Of a stretch of DNA of 64,000 nucleotides, positions 12,069-24,148 are shown piece after piece. The stretch covers positions 9,530 through 73,529 of the forward strand of contig MU626340.1 of assembly GCA_025603075.1 (NCBI GenBank). Direction: 5' to 3'. This DNA comes from Neoconidiobolus thromboides FSU 785. Its lineage: Eukaryota > Entomophthoromycota > Entomophthoromycetes > Entomophthorales > Neoconidiobolaceae. The notes under the pieces were generated by a model. That model was not told the DNA's origin, ran no database searches, and worked only from the letters and a program-made list of their open reading frames with translations. The position numbers and the translations under genes are program-made. Every line of letters begins with the position of its first letter. Position 1 is the stretch's first letter.

Positions 12069-12827
12069 CTTATCTATTTTAGATCTATATCACTATATGA
12101 CTAATTATTCCTAAATCTAATGATTATCTACAATAAAACACTGTGCATTTTGGTATCAATTTACGCAGTTATGATTTATTAAGACATGTATTATACTCTT
12201 GTTCTAACCTGTATCCTTTTAATATCAAAATGATTATTGTTATATTTTGGTATTTAATATAACATATCTTTAAGGCTAAACATAGTCATTTCATATGGAT
12301 TCTGTTTTCTTAAAAATCATATGCATGTTCAGCCGTTATTATATTGGACAATAAACTAGATTTAAAATTGGTTTTAATTTGATTTTGTATATTGTATTTA
12401 TTATTTATGTTTATGTAATAAATCTCAATCATTACAAGTTTTCTTTTAAGGATAATGTTAGGAACATATACAAGGCAAAAACTCTATTAACACAAAACCT
12501 CAATCTGAAGCTATAAGATTTTAAAATAAACTGGAAGATAGAAAGAAAATTCTCAAAAGCTCCAGTTTAATACTAAACTATATTAAAGTATACCGCTTAT
12601 GTATGGTGATGTTTTTTTTGTGCTTAAGGATTTTACTAATACTTTTTCTGCTCAAATAGTGCTTAAAAGATGAAAAAAGTAGTGAAGCCAAAAAAACATT
12701 CCCATATCGATCACTTTTTTAGAATAGTGTTATTTTTATTTACATAACTGTTATAATCCTAAGCTGAGAATAAAAATAGTATCAGTTTCGTAATATGCAT
12801 TTTAATATAACCATTTACTATGGAAAA
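12069..12827. other. Intergenic with one MITE
   Basis: Contains MITE copy 3; otherwise AT-rich with no gene seen. Confidence 0.5.
12602..12707 (+). mobile_element. MITE copy 3
   Basis: Forward orientation, ends TATGGTGATG and CATTCCCATAT. Both central CpG sites have become CA on the reading used for the family. Confidence 0.88.
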
Positions 12828-13573
12828 CATTGTACTTTCTTAAATTGAAAATGGGTATCAGTAGGGACTTCATTAGCAACTGGCATCACATTCTTAACGA
12901 TGTGAGTTTCGCCTGAAGAGGCCTCAATTTTAAGATCATAAGGTCCAGCAATCTGTTGTACTACCCAAAGATTATTGGGGTTTCTATAGAGGTCATTCCA
13001 GTCACCACCATTTTTAGATAATTGAACATTATCAATGCCATAGATCGAATTTTGAACTCTATATTTAATAGAAATTAGAAACGAAATATTATATCTAATA
13101 AAAACAATTACGAAAAGCGAGCAAAAAACTCATTAGACTGAGATTCCCAGTCAAATCGAACATTGCCTCTAATATCTGGACAAGTAACAAAGTCATAGCT
13201 TACTGGGACAGGCTCGTTTTGATATTCTAATTCTTTTAAAGAGCTTTCGCTCAACTGGATATCAAACTCCTTATTAATTCGATATTCGGCAATCACATGG
13301 GCAATGGTACTATGGCCTTTGGAGCTCACTTTAATGCAAGTGTTACACTTACGTGTAGATTGAAACACTGCAGATCCTACGTAAGCATAATTCTTGTAAG
13401 TATCTATTTCGCTACCACATCTCAATATAGCTAATTAATAATTAGTTCTTATCTATCATTTAATCATGTTTATTACGCTCAAATGTAGCATTATTAAAAA
13501 GACGGCCATGGAAAGCAGCATTCAAAAGTAAGCTAAGTGAAGCTAGGCAGAGTAAAGAAGAATTGAAATACAT
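12828..13573 (-). CDS. Expansin-like secreted protein
   Basis: Three exons from ATG 13573 to TAG 12830-12828. The signal peptide MYFNSSLLCLASLSLLLNAA precedes HGRLFNNATFEP. A double-psi beta-barrel (DPBB, RlpA-like) domain follows with the cysteine pattern RCGSE...CNTCIKV. The C-terminal half has the second, carbohydrate-binding/pollen-allergen-like domain: SIYGIDNVQLSKNGGDWNDL, LWVVQQIAGPYDLKIE and a final VPTDTHFQF. Such proteins loosen cellulose or chitin networks without hydrolysis and are known in fungi. The exon 1/2 junction (GAGC|GTAATA...TTAG|CT) gives TFEPILRCGS, and the exon 2/3 junction gives RFSVQNSIYG. The DPBB catalytic-like Asp was not located with confidence. A decayed paralogue lies at 52786-53542. 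Confidence 0.82.
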
Positions 13574-15811
13574 AATCAATTGTTTAATTATTTTAGAACA
13601 AGCTTCAAGGTATTTATATTGCTTCTTAATAGGCAAATGTAACACTATTCATATTGCCTTACAATAAAATGATAATAATAACTAAACTTGTATTCTAATT
13701 TTAACTTTAATTAAAGTATTTGGGTATTAAACATTTATAAATTTAGTGCAAGTTTTATGTTTATAACTTGGATCATGATCAAAAAGATTATATAAACACT
13801 TTAAAATTACTATATTTATTGAGTTTGGCCGAGCCAATATATTTGATCGCAACTTTATTAAGCATATACCAAATTTAAATATTACAATTTTTATTTATAT
13901 ACATTTTATATTTATATTTATATACAAACAGACTATTTTTATCTTTTCGTATTGTCATGATTATTAAAAAACTATTTTTAAATTTTACCTAGATTTATAA
14001 ATGTGCCCATACCAATATCAATTAGCTTAAAATCTAATTTCAGCTTATAGTTTGTCAGATATAGTATAAAAAATATGAAATCATATTAATTTTATAAACC
14101 TACTGTAAGTACAGAATTCAATGCTATGGGGTTATAATAAAATTTATACAAAAGTACTTCCTCACGGGGAATCGAACCCCGGCCGTTCCGGTGAAAGCGG
14201 AAAATCCTAACCACTGGACCATGAAGAACTGTTATATATCCTGTTAGGGAATAATATTTATAGTAAAAACTTTTCTATATGTGATAATTTTTTGCAAAAC
14301 ACCATTAATTCTTTTTACTTCAAACTGTCTTTTATCTTTATAAGTTGGTTAATAAAATTATTATCTTGTTTTATTATTTCTATAAATTTTAATATTTGTT
14401 ATTTAAGTAAAAATGACACGATCATTCCTATCCTCTTTTTTTTGACAACATTTGGTATTGTTTAGGCGCTCTCTAACTCCTCTGTTCGAAAATTTTTAAT
14501 ATATATTTCAACTTATTGTTTCTTAGGTTTGGTTTTAACACCATTCACCTTTCAATTAAAATATACAAAATAATCTCACATCATATTTACATATTTTAAT
14601 AATCTATAAAGATTATACAATCACCATTATTACGATTTAAAGAAAATAATTTTATTAATTTATGCCATTAATTAGTATTAATTCATAGAGCACATTTTTA
14701 TGAAATAAAATCCTATTGGTGAAATAATGAGAAAGTTCTTTTAAGTAAAGTTTAATAAACTTGCTTTAATATCATATTAATAAGAATAAATACTATGGTT
14801 CATGAAGTATACTTCTAGTATAATTGCTACAGATTTCAATTTATAATGCCATTTTTCAGCTAATAAAGTAGTTGGAACTCAGTGAATGTTTTGGACTAAA
14901 TAACATTTGAAAATTCTCCAAAAATTCTCCAGTAAATTTTAGAACCATATCAGGTTAGTTTCTAATACCTGATAAACAAATTATAGACCCTCTTATTTAA
15001 CATTTACGGATTTACTGTGTGGTAATAAATGGAGAAATAGACATTGATCCCAATATATTACTGCTTGATATATTTTTATGAAAGGGATCATTTATATTAT
15101 AATTGACCGACCACTTACCATCTTCTCCATTTATATAGCCAAAAGTTCTTTTATATCACAATTTCTACTCATAATCAGGCTAAACATAATAGTTTAAATC
15201 TAGTTTTATAATTGTCCGTCAATTTTTAACCTTTTGAACCAATTATTTTGAAGGTCCCCTCCTCACCTATGTATCGTATGATTAAAGTTACTACAATTAT
15301 TATGGATAATTTTCTCACACACTTTATTTTTCAATTATAAAAATTATTTGAAATGTGGAATTATTTTACGGGCGAAAAGACAATAGCCAAAAGTATATTT
15401 CTTTATAATGAAATAACTTATGATTCTCCTCTTATTCTAAAAACAGGTTTAAAGGAAGTTTATATTTTTTATTAGCTTTATTTAGAAATTATTTTTGCTG
15501 TACCTTAAATTTGATGAAGTTTCAAAACTCAAAGTACGGAAATGAGTCAAGTACCTGTATGAGAGAAGCCAATCAAGTCAGCTTCATCTTTAATAAGTGA
15601 CAATCAATGTTATATTCTAACAAAAAAAAGAATATAAATTAATTGATAAGCCATCTATAATTAATTTGGTATCTTTATAAAATTTCAATAAATTTAAATT
15701 TGTAAATAGTGTACATACTTTGTAAATAACATCTCTCCAACCAATTGTTTAATATACTCCATTTCATTTTACTAATTATCAATAATCTAATTTTAATTGT
15801 CAATCTCAATA
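13574..15811. other. Intergenic 2.2 kb with tRNA-Glu
   Basis: Besides the tRNA, I see no coding region. An imperfect inverted arrangement (AAATGGAGAA at 15028 and its complement near 15123, with GATCCC/GGGATC inside) is present but weak. No MITE copy. Confidence 0.45.
14157..14228 (-). tRNA. tRNA-Glu (UUC)
   Basis: On the minus strand the 72 nt sequence begins TTCTTCATGGTCCAGTGGTT, with B-box-like GGTTCGATTCC and 3' arm TGAGGAA. The seven acceptor pairs close with one G-U. The anticodon stem TTCCG/CGGAA encloses the loop CTTTCAC, so the anticodon is TTC. No intron. A T-run follows shortly downstream as the likely Pol III terminator. Confidence 0.95.
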
Positions 15812-17391
15812 ATGGATACAATAAAAGATAAAACTTTTCATCCTAATACTGAACTTATTCCCGTGACTAAGAGGGAGAAATATGGCTTCTATGTGTTTGG
15901 CTTTGCTGTAAGTTTATCTTTTTATTGTTCATGTAGTAAACTAAATATATTTAGACGGAAGTATTCTATTCTACTGCTATGGGTGTAGCAATCCCAATTA
16001 TCCTTGAAACTTTAGCTGCAAACGCTGGTTTCGATAGTAAAGATCTTTCAAAACCATGTGATACAAGTAAGGAATATCTTTGCAAGGTTAATCTTGCAGG
16101 AACTTGGTACGATACCTCTGCATTTACTTTGTATACTACTGCCGTATCCGTTGCTTTTCAAGCTTTAGTTTTTGTAAGTTTGTCTTCTATTGCAGATTAT
16201 GGGAACTTGAGAAAAACTATGCTTTTAACAACTTCAACAATATCTGCGATAGTTTTAATTTTATTTTTAACAGTTGTTAAAAATGAGCACTTCTGGCTTG
16301 CTGCTATTTACACCATTATTGGTAATGTAGCTTTTGGTGCCAGTTATGTATTTTATTATGCTTACGTCCCTACTTTAACTGCCTATAGTCCAGAAGTATT
16401 AGAAGTAGACCCTACTGACGAGAATAAATTTCGTGAAGTGCGTGAAGAGGTCGGTAATGAAATTTCCAGCAAAGGGTTTGGTGCCAGTTATTTAGCAGCT
16501 GTTATTCATTTAGCTATTTCCGCTGGTATTATGATTGCTATCAGTAAAGTAGGTCCTGTTGAAACGTATCCTCTACAGATTTTATGTGCATTCGCTGGAG
16601 TTTGGATGCTATTTTTCCTTTTATTTGCTGCAAAATGGCTAAAGAGCCGCCCGGGTGCTCCGCTCCCAGAAGGCGAAAACTATCTTATATACTCTTGGAA
16701 ACAAACCTTCTTTACCTTTACTCACGTTTCAACCCTTACTGAAGCATTTTTGTTTTTGTTAGCATGGTTCATTATGTCTGACGCTGTTTCAACCATCGTT
16801 GCAGTTGCTGTTATTTTTGCTAAAAAGGACCTACAATTTCAGCTATTTGAATTACTTATTGCTGCTATTATTGTACCCATTGCTGCTGGAATCGGGTGTG
16901 TCTTTTGGAATTTCATTCGCTCCCGTTTTAAACTTACAACTAAGACTATGATTTTAATCCTCTCTTTATTATATTGTTTATTACCACTTTATGGGTTAAT
17001 TGGTTTAGCCCCATCTATTAGCTTTGGTCTTAAAACTAAAGTTGAAGTATACATTTTTTCTGCATACCATGGTTTCCTTTTAGGTGCAATTCAGTCTTTC
17101 TACCGTGTTCTATACTCAGAAATGTTACCAGCCGGTAAAGAAAATGAATTCTTTGGCCTTTATGAAATTACTGATAAAGGTTCTTCCTGGATCGGTCCTT
17201 TAGTTGTTGGTGCTATTTCTGATGCAACTGGGAGCATCAAATATGGATTTTTCTTCCTTTTAGGCTCTATGCTTATCTCAATCTTTATAGTATGGTTTGT
17301 TAACCCAACCAGAGGCGTTTTACAGGCACGTAACTTTGAACAGAAAGAAAAGGAGTTACATTCTCAAATCAAATTAGATGACCTTCAGTAA
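15812..17391 (+). CDS. Atg22-like vacuolar amino-acid effluxer
   Basis: Exon 1 is 15812-15907 and exon 2 is 15955-17391, with a 47 nt intron; the product is 510 residues. The ATG at 15812 is the first in frame. After the cytosolic start (REKYGFYVFGFA) the splice gives ATEVFYSTAMGVAIPIILE, the typical first Atg22 segment, followed by the loop with LAANAGF and Cys residues. About twelve membrane segments can be counted. Conserved cytosolic motifs include DYGNLRKT, RGFG-like SSKGFGASY, and FGLYEITDKGSSWIGPL near the C-terminus. Atg22 is a major-facilitator-type protein of the vacuole membrane that exports leucine and other amino acids released by autophagy. Related early-fungal copies can be numerous, so the exact substrate and membrane are inferred. 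It lies alone between two gene-poor stretches. Confidence 0.88.
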
Positions 17392-17858
17392 ATTACATAT
17401 CCATGTATTACTTGCTTACGAACAATTTGATCTTATTCCCAACTATGATTCATTATCTAACAATATATTAAATGTGACACCTAAATATTTTTTTCAATTT
17501 TTAATTTTTATTATTGTTATAAAATCCCAAATAATTATTTTAAATAAAATATTGATAGAGGTTATTTTGACATCCATTTTATAGTCAATGTCAAATCTCA
17601 TATTAAGCTGTTCCCAAAGAATGATTTCTTTTAGAAAGGTTACATTTAGTAGCTTATAAGAGAAAAATCTTCGATTTGGATAACAGCTTATGCTTAATAA
17701 CGCACTACAATTCTACCAAATAGGTTTACATAGTCGAAATCATACACTAAGTTACTATAGCTTGTATAACTTTAAATTACTTGTGTTTATTTTATTATCC
17801 AAATATTGATTCCAGTTCTAAACCTACTTGAAAATTCGACTGTATTGGGCTTTCTTCC

Positions 17859-17965
17859 ATATGGGGATGATTTTTTTGATTTCATTACTTTTTCCACCTT
17901 TTAAGCGCTATTTAAGCGGAAAATTTGTTAGTAAAATTCTTAACCACAAAAATACATCCCCATAT
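17859..17965 (-). mobile_element. MITE copy 4
   Basis: Perfect ATATGGGGATG / CATCCCCATAT ends; reverse orientation; both central CpGs intact. Confidence 0.95.
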
Positions 17966-18426
17966 TCTGTCGCAAAAAGTGAAAAAATTTGCAGAATCTT
18001 TCCGAATGAGGGTGACACACTGAAACAGTATAAACCACTCTTTACAATTTACTACTGTTTTCAGAAAACAAACTTCAAAAGATTACCAATAAGACTAATT
18101 TATGCTATGGAAAATGATAGTTAAAATCACCATTTTTTTTGAGGTTCAGTTTTCGCAACAGAATATATAGGAAAATTTAATATTTCATAGTTTATTATAG
18201 TATGGAAAGAAACTTTGATACCATTTTAAGCAATTAATAGCTCAACAAAAGTAATAAATATAAAAACCAGTGCATATAATTTTAGTTTGTCTTTAAAATA
18301 TTTATCAATAGCTCTTATTAAAGACATAATAAGGTAATGAGTATTATTTAAAATTAATTTTAAAATATTTACATTTATATTTAGTTTTTGTTGCTTTTTA
18401 ATTATTTAAGAATTAGGACCAACTTA

Positions 18427-18532
18427 ATATGGGAGTGTTTTTTTGTCTTCATTACTTTTTCCATCCCTCAAACACTATTTGAGCGGAAAAGTTGTTAATA
18501 AAATTATTAAACACAAAAATACATCCCCATAT
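18427..18532 (-). mobile_element. MITE copy 5
   Basis: Ends ATATGGGAGTG and CATCCCCATAT; reverse orientation; CpG 1 has become CA, CpG 2 is intact. Confidence 0.93.
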
Positions 18533-18623
18533 GTTTACTTGTTAAAAATTAAAAGTTTTTTATTATATGATACCTTTATTAACATTTTGTTTTATTATTT
18601 TGAATAAAAAACAGTCCTTTAAA

Positions 18624-18728
18624 ATATGGGGATGCGTTTTTTTATTTAAGAATTTTATTACAATCTTTCCACTCAAATAGCGCTTAAAAAATGGAAAAAT
18701 AATGAAACTAAAAAAAACAGCCCCATAT
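18624..18728 (+). mobile_element. MITE copy 6
   Basis: Ends ATATGGGGATG and CCCCATAT; forward orientation; CpG 1 intact, CpG 2 has become TG. Confidence 0.93.
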
Positions 18729-18849
18729 ATATAATTACTATTTTCAATTCTAGCGCTAATGACTTCAATACTTATATTATTTTTGATGATATAATAACAG
18801 AGTCTTGTGTTAACTTTCAGATTTTTATCTTTATTACTTATTTTGATAT

Positions 18850-18951
18850 AGTTAGGAATATATTTTTTTAAAGAATTTTACTAATAATCTTTCCATTCAA
18901 ACAACACTCAAAAAAATGGAAAAAACAATGATACCAAAAACATCCCCAAAT
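18850..18951 (+). mobile_element. MITE copy 7 (diverged)
   Basis: Diverged at the left end (TTAGGAATAT); the right end CATCCCCAAA is recognisable, as is the ACTAATAATCTTTCC core. Both CpGs are lost. Confidence 0.75.
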
Positions 18952-19244
18952 GGTATAAATATTTTTCTTTTTTTTGTTAATAGATACTTTTTAAAAAGAT
19001 TGATATTAAATTCATTTTAATCTATTAATTTTTTTACCATTTGTATTTACTCTAACATTATTGTTTTTGTATATTGATTGTTTTTAATTTGTTTTTTATA
19101 ATATTAATTATTTTATTTTTGACATTAAAATACTTATGATAATAACATAAGCTATAAAATGTTATATTTTAATATTAATTAATAATACAAATATTTTGTA
19201 ATGACACTACTACTTTTTATTCAATCAAAGAAAGAATTATCATC

Positions 19245-19353
19245 ATATGGGGATGTATTTTTGTGTTTAATAATTTTACTAACAACTTTTCCGCTCAAAT
19301 AGTGCTTGAGGGATGGAAAAAGTAATGAAGCTAAAAAAACACTCCCCCCATAT
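19245..19353 (+). mobile_element. MITE copy 8
   Basis: Ends ATATGGGGATG and CTCCCCCCATAT; forward orientation; CpG 1 has become CA, CpG 2 is intact. Confidence 0.93.
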
Positions 19354-19526
19354 ATTAAAATTATAAAATACAACTATATAATGTTTACGTATAAACAAAC
19401 GCTACTAGCTTTCTGGTAGTATATAAGTTGAAAAGAATATAGCCTGGTTGTACTCCTTATTAAAACTCTTTAAATTTTAATTTTTTATCTAATATTATCA
19501 AATTTGAATAAGTTTGTAAAGTAATA

Positions 19527-19632
19527 TATGGGGATGTATTTTTGTGTTTAAGAATTTTACCAACAAATTTTCCGCTTAAATGGCGCTTAGAAAATGGAAA
19601 AAATAATGAAGTCAAAAAAAACACTCCCATAT
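19527..19632 (+). mobile_element. MITE copy 9
   Basis: Ends ATATGGGGATG and CTCCCATAT; forward orientation; both CpGs intact (GGCGCTTAG variant). Confidence 0.94.
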
Positions 19633-19942
19633 GCCTTACTGAAGAACTCTTTAAATCGGATTTTTATTTTAGCACTTCATTAAAATGAGGTCATCAAAAA
19701 CAGTTTGCTGTAGTTTAAAATTATAAATTTATAGAATAACGTCAGCTTAAAAATAAGTTTAAATAATACAAGCAATAAAATGTTTAAAAGGCGATAAGGC
19801 GGCTATTAACATTTCATCCAAGTCAACTGATAACATGAGTTTTTTAAGGATCATTCTGATGTAAAACAGTGATCGAATAAATTGTATAAGTTAACAACTA
19901 AATTCTGAAATAAAGTCATTATGAGATCATTAATTCAAAGAG

Positions 19943-19950
19943 TATAAATA
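19943..19950 (+). promoter_or_regulatory. TATA box of the CsbD-like gene
   Basis: TATAAATA lies 39 bp before the ATG at 19989, a good distance for a short 5' UTR gene. TATA boxes of this quality are seen in this window mainly before genes likely to be inducible. Confidence 0.55.
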
Positions 19951-19988
19951 CCCGAACAGAAATTTAATAAAATATCAAAAAAATAAAA

Positions 19989-20300
19989 ATGTTCGGTAAC
20001 AAAAAAAGAAGTGATAGCAAAGTCAATGGAAAGAAGAATGAAGTAGCTGGCAGCTTTAAACAAATGTTTGGGAAATTGACCTGGAATTATTCAATGAGAA
20101 ATCGCGGATTTGCCCAAAAGAACCATGGTAAAATGGAACAAAATATGGCTAAATCAAAAGGATATGCTAACGGCGTTAAACACTCAGCAAAAGGAAGTAG
20201 CAAAACTTGGTTTGGCTCTAAAATTGGCAACCCCAGAATGTACACCTCTGGAAAAAAACACACCGCCAAGGGTAACTTCTTAAAGAGAATTCATTCTTAA
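19989..20300 (+). CDS. Small basic CsbD/Hmp1-like protein
   Basis: An intronless 103-residue, highly basic protein with no signal peptide. It is built of Gly/Lys-rich repeats: GSFKQMFGKLTWN followed by NRGFAQKNHGKMEQN, then GSSKTWFGSKIGN followed by TSGKKHTAKGN. This alternation of G-S-x-K-x-x-[FV]-G-K with G-x-A-x-x-x-x-G resembles the CsbD-like repeats of fungal proteins, including Ustilago Hmp1, described as a mismatch and cruciform DNA-binding protein. Bacterial CsbD proteins are stress induced. The match is by repeat pattern only and residues typical of the family are partly replaced. A strong TATA box and short leader suggest inducible expression. Confidence 0.55.
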   Translation: MFGNKKRSDSKVNGKKNEVAGSFKQMFGKLTWNYSMRNRGFAQKNHGKMEQNMAKSKGYANGVKHSAKGSSKTWFGSKIGNPRMYTSGKKHTAKGNFLKRIHS

Positions 20301-20724
20301 TCTTATTTTTTATATTAATTAATAAACTTGTAAATATGTAAAATGTTTTATAACTGACTTATTTTTATCCTTCTATTCATAAAATAATCTTAATAGTTTA
20401 TAATAATATATATTTCATAATATTTAACACTGATTATATTATTAGCACTAATTTAAAGTCCTTATTCTAGTCGCTATCAAATTGATTCTACTATTATGTA
20501 ATCATTTCAATAAAACTATTTCCTAAAGATTAAACAATTTTTACTGAATGTATTCCTATGCTATTAGTCTAAATTACATGGAACTTATAAATTCGATTTA
20601 TACTTCTTACCTAAAATTAATCATGTCATAAATCTATAAAAAAATCTCAAAAAGTAAGCTCGAATTTAAAGTTAATAATGGCGGATTAATTAAATAATTT
20701 AAAATAAAATATATTTTAAAATTT
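20301..20724. other. Convergent intergenic region
   Basis: AT-rich 3' flanks of the CsbD-like gene and eL42; no gene or repeat copy seen. Confidence 0.5.
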
Positions 20725-21392
20725 TTAGAAAACAAGAGCAGCACCCTTGGTTTTCTTGTCACCACCAAGTTCGAAGTGTTTGCAACGTTTTAATGGTAAT
20801 TGAGCCTTATACTTGCATACAGTGCACTCAAGACGAAGGACAACCTTTTTGGTAGTTTTGGCCTATTCATGATTTAATTTGAAACCTCTTTTAATTCGAA
20901 TAGTGTTACCTTTTTCTTGAAAACTGGTTTAGTTTGACCACCAAAACCGGATTGTTTAGCATCGTAACGTCTCTTACCTGAAAAATTAATCTTTGTAAAT
21001 CTTTGATGTTAAACTATTTACCTTGAGCGAAAAGAGAGGCTTTTCCGGTCTTGTATTGAGTAACTTTGTGAGGGGTATGCTTACGGCAAGCCTTACCCTT
21101 GCAGTAGGTGTTACGGGTTTTTGGAATATTGACCTAGTTCTTTTGTCAGTTCATTATTCCGTTTCATTATTTTAAACTTTCAAAGCTATTTATTTTTTAT
21201 ATTGTAATCTTCAGAAAGTGATGTAGTTTGGTATTTTGCAATAAGCTCTTATTGTTATGTTGAGCTATACTCTGATATTTCGATGGTTGCATCTGCATTT
21301 CATTTGCTCCATTATAGTTCTTTTTCTTTGTTGTCGCTTTTACTTTATATCCAAGTCTTCTGTTTATGTGTGATTAAGCATATGCTTACCAT
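20725..21392 (-). CDS. RPL42: 60S ribosomal protein eL42 (L44/L36a)
   Basis: Four exons read on the minus strand. Exon 1 is only the ATG (21392-21390); a 256 nt intron follows and exon 2 begins at 21133 with [11 protein letters not shown]. Then come [59 protein letters not shown] and the zinc-ribbon end [20 protein letters not shown], finishing GAALVF. Cysteine pairs form the family zinc site. The protein sits near the E-site of the large subunit. Residue 56 is proline (GGQTKPVFK), the residue whose change to Gln in yeasts gives cycloheximide resistance, so a sensitive ribosome is predicted. The long first intron is typical of ribosomal protein genes and may carry regulatory sequence. Length is as expected for the family. 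Confidence 0.97.
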
Positions 21393-22048
21393 TTTTCTTA
21401 AAGAGGAGGTTCCTACTACAAATTAGAAAAGAGGATGATTTTAGTGTATAGATTCATATTATTTTACTAAATCGGCACTGCTTGGGTAGTAACTTGAACT
21501 CTTGCAGCATATCATATTTCTTATCCAATCATTTTTTTACTTTGCTTTTAATTTCATTTTTAGCTTACTTTTATGAATTTTGCTTTAATTCATTTCAAAA
21601 TTAAATAACAATAATATCTAAATTAAATGTTAATGTATAAAACTATATAATATTATTTAAAATAGTTTTATTGTGTTACATATTCATGTTTAATAAATAG
21701 TGTTTTATAATATTTTTTTAAATATCAAGGCATGAAAACATTGAAATAATATATAAATTTTATAAAAGATACTTTGTATCTTTTAAACTTAGCCTTTAAA
21801 AAATGTGTAGATATTAATTTCTTATATGTTATCATAATTAAATATGAGTTAGTATGATATATTTCATAAAACAATTTTTGCTAATATACTATAAAGCTTT
21901 TATAATTTAGTAGTTTTTAGTGCAAAATAAAATTAATAAAAAAATACAATTTGAAGAATCAATGACAAGAACCAATAGCAATTAAGCTTCAAATAAACAA
22001 ATTTTTACTTTTCAACTTGATTAGTTTTTATTTTCAATTAAATATCAA
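21393..22048. promoter_or_regulatory. Divergent promoter region, RPL42 / PRP3
   Basis: The 656 bp between the two start codons must hold both promoters. It is AT-rich with no clear TATA box, gene or repeat copy. Confidence 0.45.
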
Positions 22049-23952
22049 ATGAGTAAGAAACCAAATGCTGATGAAGTAATCACTATATGAAATACAATCA
22101 CTATTTACTTAACGATTCCATTTTAGATTGCGATCCAGCATAAAAAATTATTAGAAAGGATAAAAAATAGTCAAAATCTAATCAATCCAAGTAACTATGG
22201 AGCACCAAGACCACCACCATTAAATACTACAAACACCAATTTTGTACCCCGACAACCTCTGGGAACACCTTCACTTGTGAGCAACCAAGTACGTCCTGGA
22301 GGGATAAGGCCATTAGCCCCACAGGGTGTACTTTCCTCAGCAGAATTACAAAAGAAGATTTTGGAAGGACAAAAATTAAAAGAAACAATTTTACAACGAA
22401 AGGTAAGCAAATATACAAGTAATTGTCTTAAATTAAATGATTTTTTCAGAAAGAAATCGAGTCTAGGACTGCTGAACCCAAAATTAAGGGCGGACTGAAT
22501 ATGCAGCTGCATCCACTTTTAGCTCAAATAGGAAAAAAGATTGATCAAGAAACAATAACCAATTTCATACCAAGAAATAAATTTGTTACAGCTAAAGTAA
22601 TTTATGATTTATTTTATAAATAATTATTTTGTTCTAATTGAAATTAAGGCTAATCAAAAACAAACCAGTAAACCGGCTGTAAAAGAAGTAGAAAAGCCTA
22701 AAGAAGAAGAAAAGGAATCAATAACTAAAAACCCATATTTTGATCCAGAACTTGGGATGCAATATGCTGTCCCTAAGCCTAGATTAAACCGAAGCTTTAA
22801 GTTCAATGAGCAAGGTAAATGGATCGAAAGAGGCAATCAAGTGAGAGCTGAGGTATAATCTATTTTATTATATAAGGTTAGATATTGATGATGTTATTTT
22901 AGGCTATGGTTGAAAAACTTCGAGAACAAATTGCAGCAAGGGCGAAGGCTGCAGGAATGGAAGAAGAATTAGAATTAGTTTCGGATAAAGTGCTTAAGGT
23001 AATTCTTTTAAAATTTAATATTCAAAACTAATAAATATGAAAATAGAGAGATCCAGCTCCGGAAGTAGAATGGTGGGACAGAGAGTTTTTTGCTCAACCA
23101 GCACTTGGTATAGAAAGAGTATTTGATTATAATAAATTAGAGTTTGAAGAGCGTAATGGAGTAACTAACCTGATACATCATCCTGTGGAGATTAAACCAC
23201 CATTTGAAAAAAGAAAAGTGGTCAGTAAACCATTGATGCTTACCAAACAAGAAAGGAAGAAATTGAGACGTCAAAGAAGAGCTGAAGAACTTAAAGAGAA
23301 ACAGGAAAAGATTAGATTAGGTTTATTACCCCCGGAACAAACTAAGGTAAAATTGTCGAACTTAATGAGAGTATTGGCAAGTGAGACAGTAGAAAATCCA
23401 ACTCAAATTGAAGCCCAAGTCCGTTCACAAGTAGCTGATCGTAAGAGAGAACATGAGAAACAAAATGAGGAACGTAAGCTTACTGATGAACAGCGCCGAG
23501 AAAAAATACGCAAAAAAGCTGTTGAAGATGTTCGTCAAAATGGATTGTTATCATTAGTGTTTAAAGTAAGAAATTTGGATTCTAAACAACATAAATTTAA
23601 AGTTGATAAAAATGCAACACAAAACCAACTTAGTGGGATGGGAATACTTAACAACAATTTTTGTTTAATTGTTGTTGAAGGAGGGCCTAAGGGAATAAAA
23701 AGATATAAAAAATTGATGTTACGTAGAATTCAATGGGATGAGTCTAGCTCGGATCCAGACTCTGCTAATTATTGTCATTTAGTTTGGGAAGGTGAAATAC
23801 ACTCACGCCAGTTTAAAGGATTTTCATTTAAGCCTTGCCCTACAGATTCAATTGTTCGTCAAACTTTATCAAAGTTTAAAGCTGAGCATTATTGGGATTT
23901 AGCTAAATCATTGAAACATGATTATGTTATATTCGAGCCAAATCATTTATAA
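22049..23952 (+). CDS. PRP3: U4/U6 snRNP splicing factor Prp3 (PRPF3)
   Basis: Six exons with short introns. The ATG at 22049 gives MSKKPNADE, spliced to a helical IQHKKLLERIK segment and a Pro-rich stretch. The PRP3 domain occupies the middle: NPYFDPELGMQ, RSFKFNEQGKWIERGNQVRAE, DPAPEVEWWDREF and KRKVVSKPLMLTKQERKKLR, then QTKVKLSNLMRVLASETVENP. The C-terminal domain (DUF1115/ferredoxin-like) has FCLIVVEGGPKGIKRYKKLMLRRIQW and the final RQTLSKFKAEHYWDLAKS. Prp3 binds the U4/U6 duplex within the tri-snRNP and is essential for splicing, consistent with the intron-rich genome. The last exon, 23051-23952, carries most of the conserved sequence. The order and spacing of blocks match the family and nothing seems missing. 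Confidence 0.95.
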
Positions 23953-24148
23953 GTAATAAATTGAGTTTGATAATTTAAACAAGTAAAAGCATTATTCTTA
24001 ATTTATTGTAAATTGATTTTTAATTAAGAACATTTGGTAGCCAATAAAAAGTAAAAAATAAAAAACTTTAAAAATATGTCAACATTTTTAATATATTTTT
24101 AATATATTTTTAAACAATAATAATAATAGCCAAGATTAATTATAAACA

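Larger units (their letters stand above)
17392..19988. other. Gene-poor MITE cluster
   Basis: 2.6 kb with no supported gene and six MITE copies (4-9), the densest cluster in the window. The open frame 17828-18124 is produced by the open frame of MITE copy 4. Confidence 0.6.

Noticed and set aside
15028-15132. Possible long inverted repeat (AAATGGAGAA ... TTCTCCATTT)
   Set aside because: Only short blocks pair and spacing differs between arms; not convincing as an element.
17828-18124. 98-codon frame on the plus strand
   Set aside because: Runs through MITE copy 4 and has the same repeat-derived peptide.
20087-20269. Minus-strand frame opposite the CsbD-like gene
   Set aside because: Antisense shadow of the basic Gly/Lys-rich gene.
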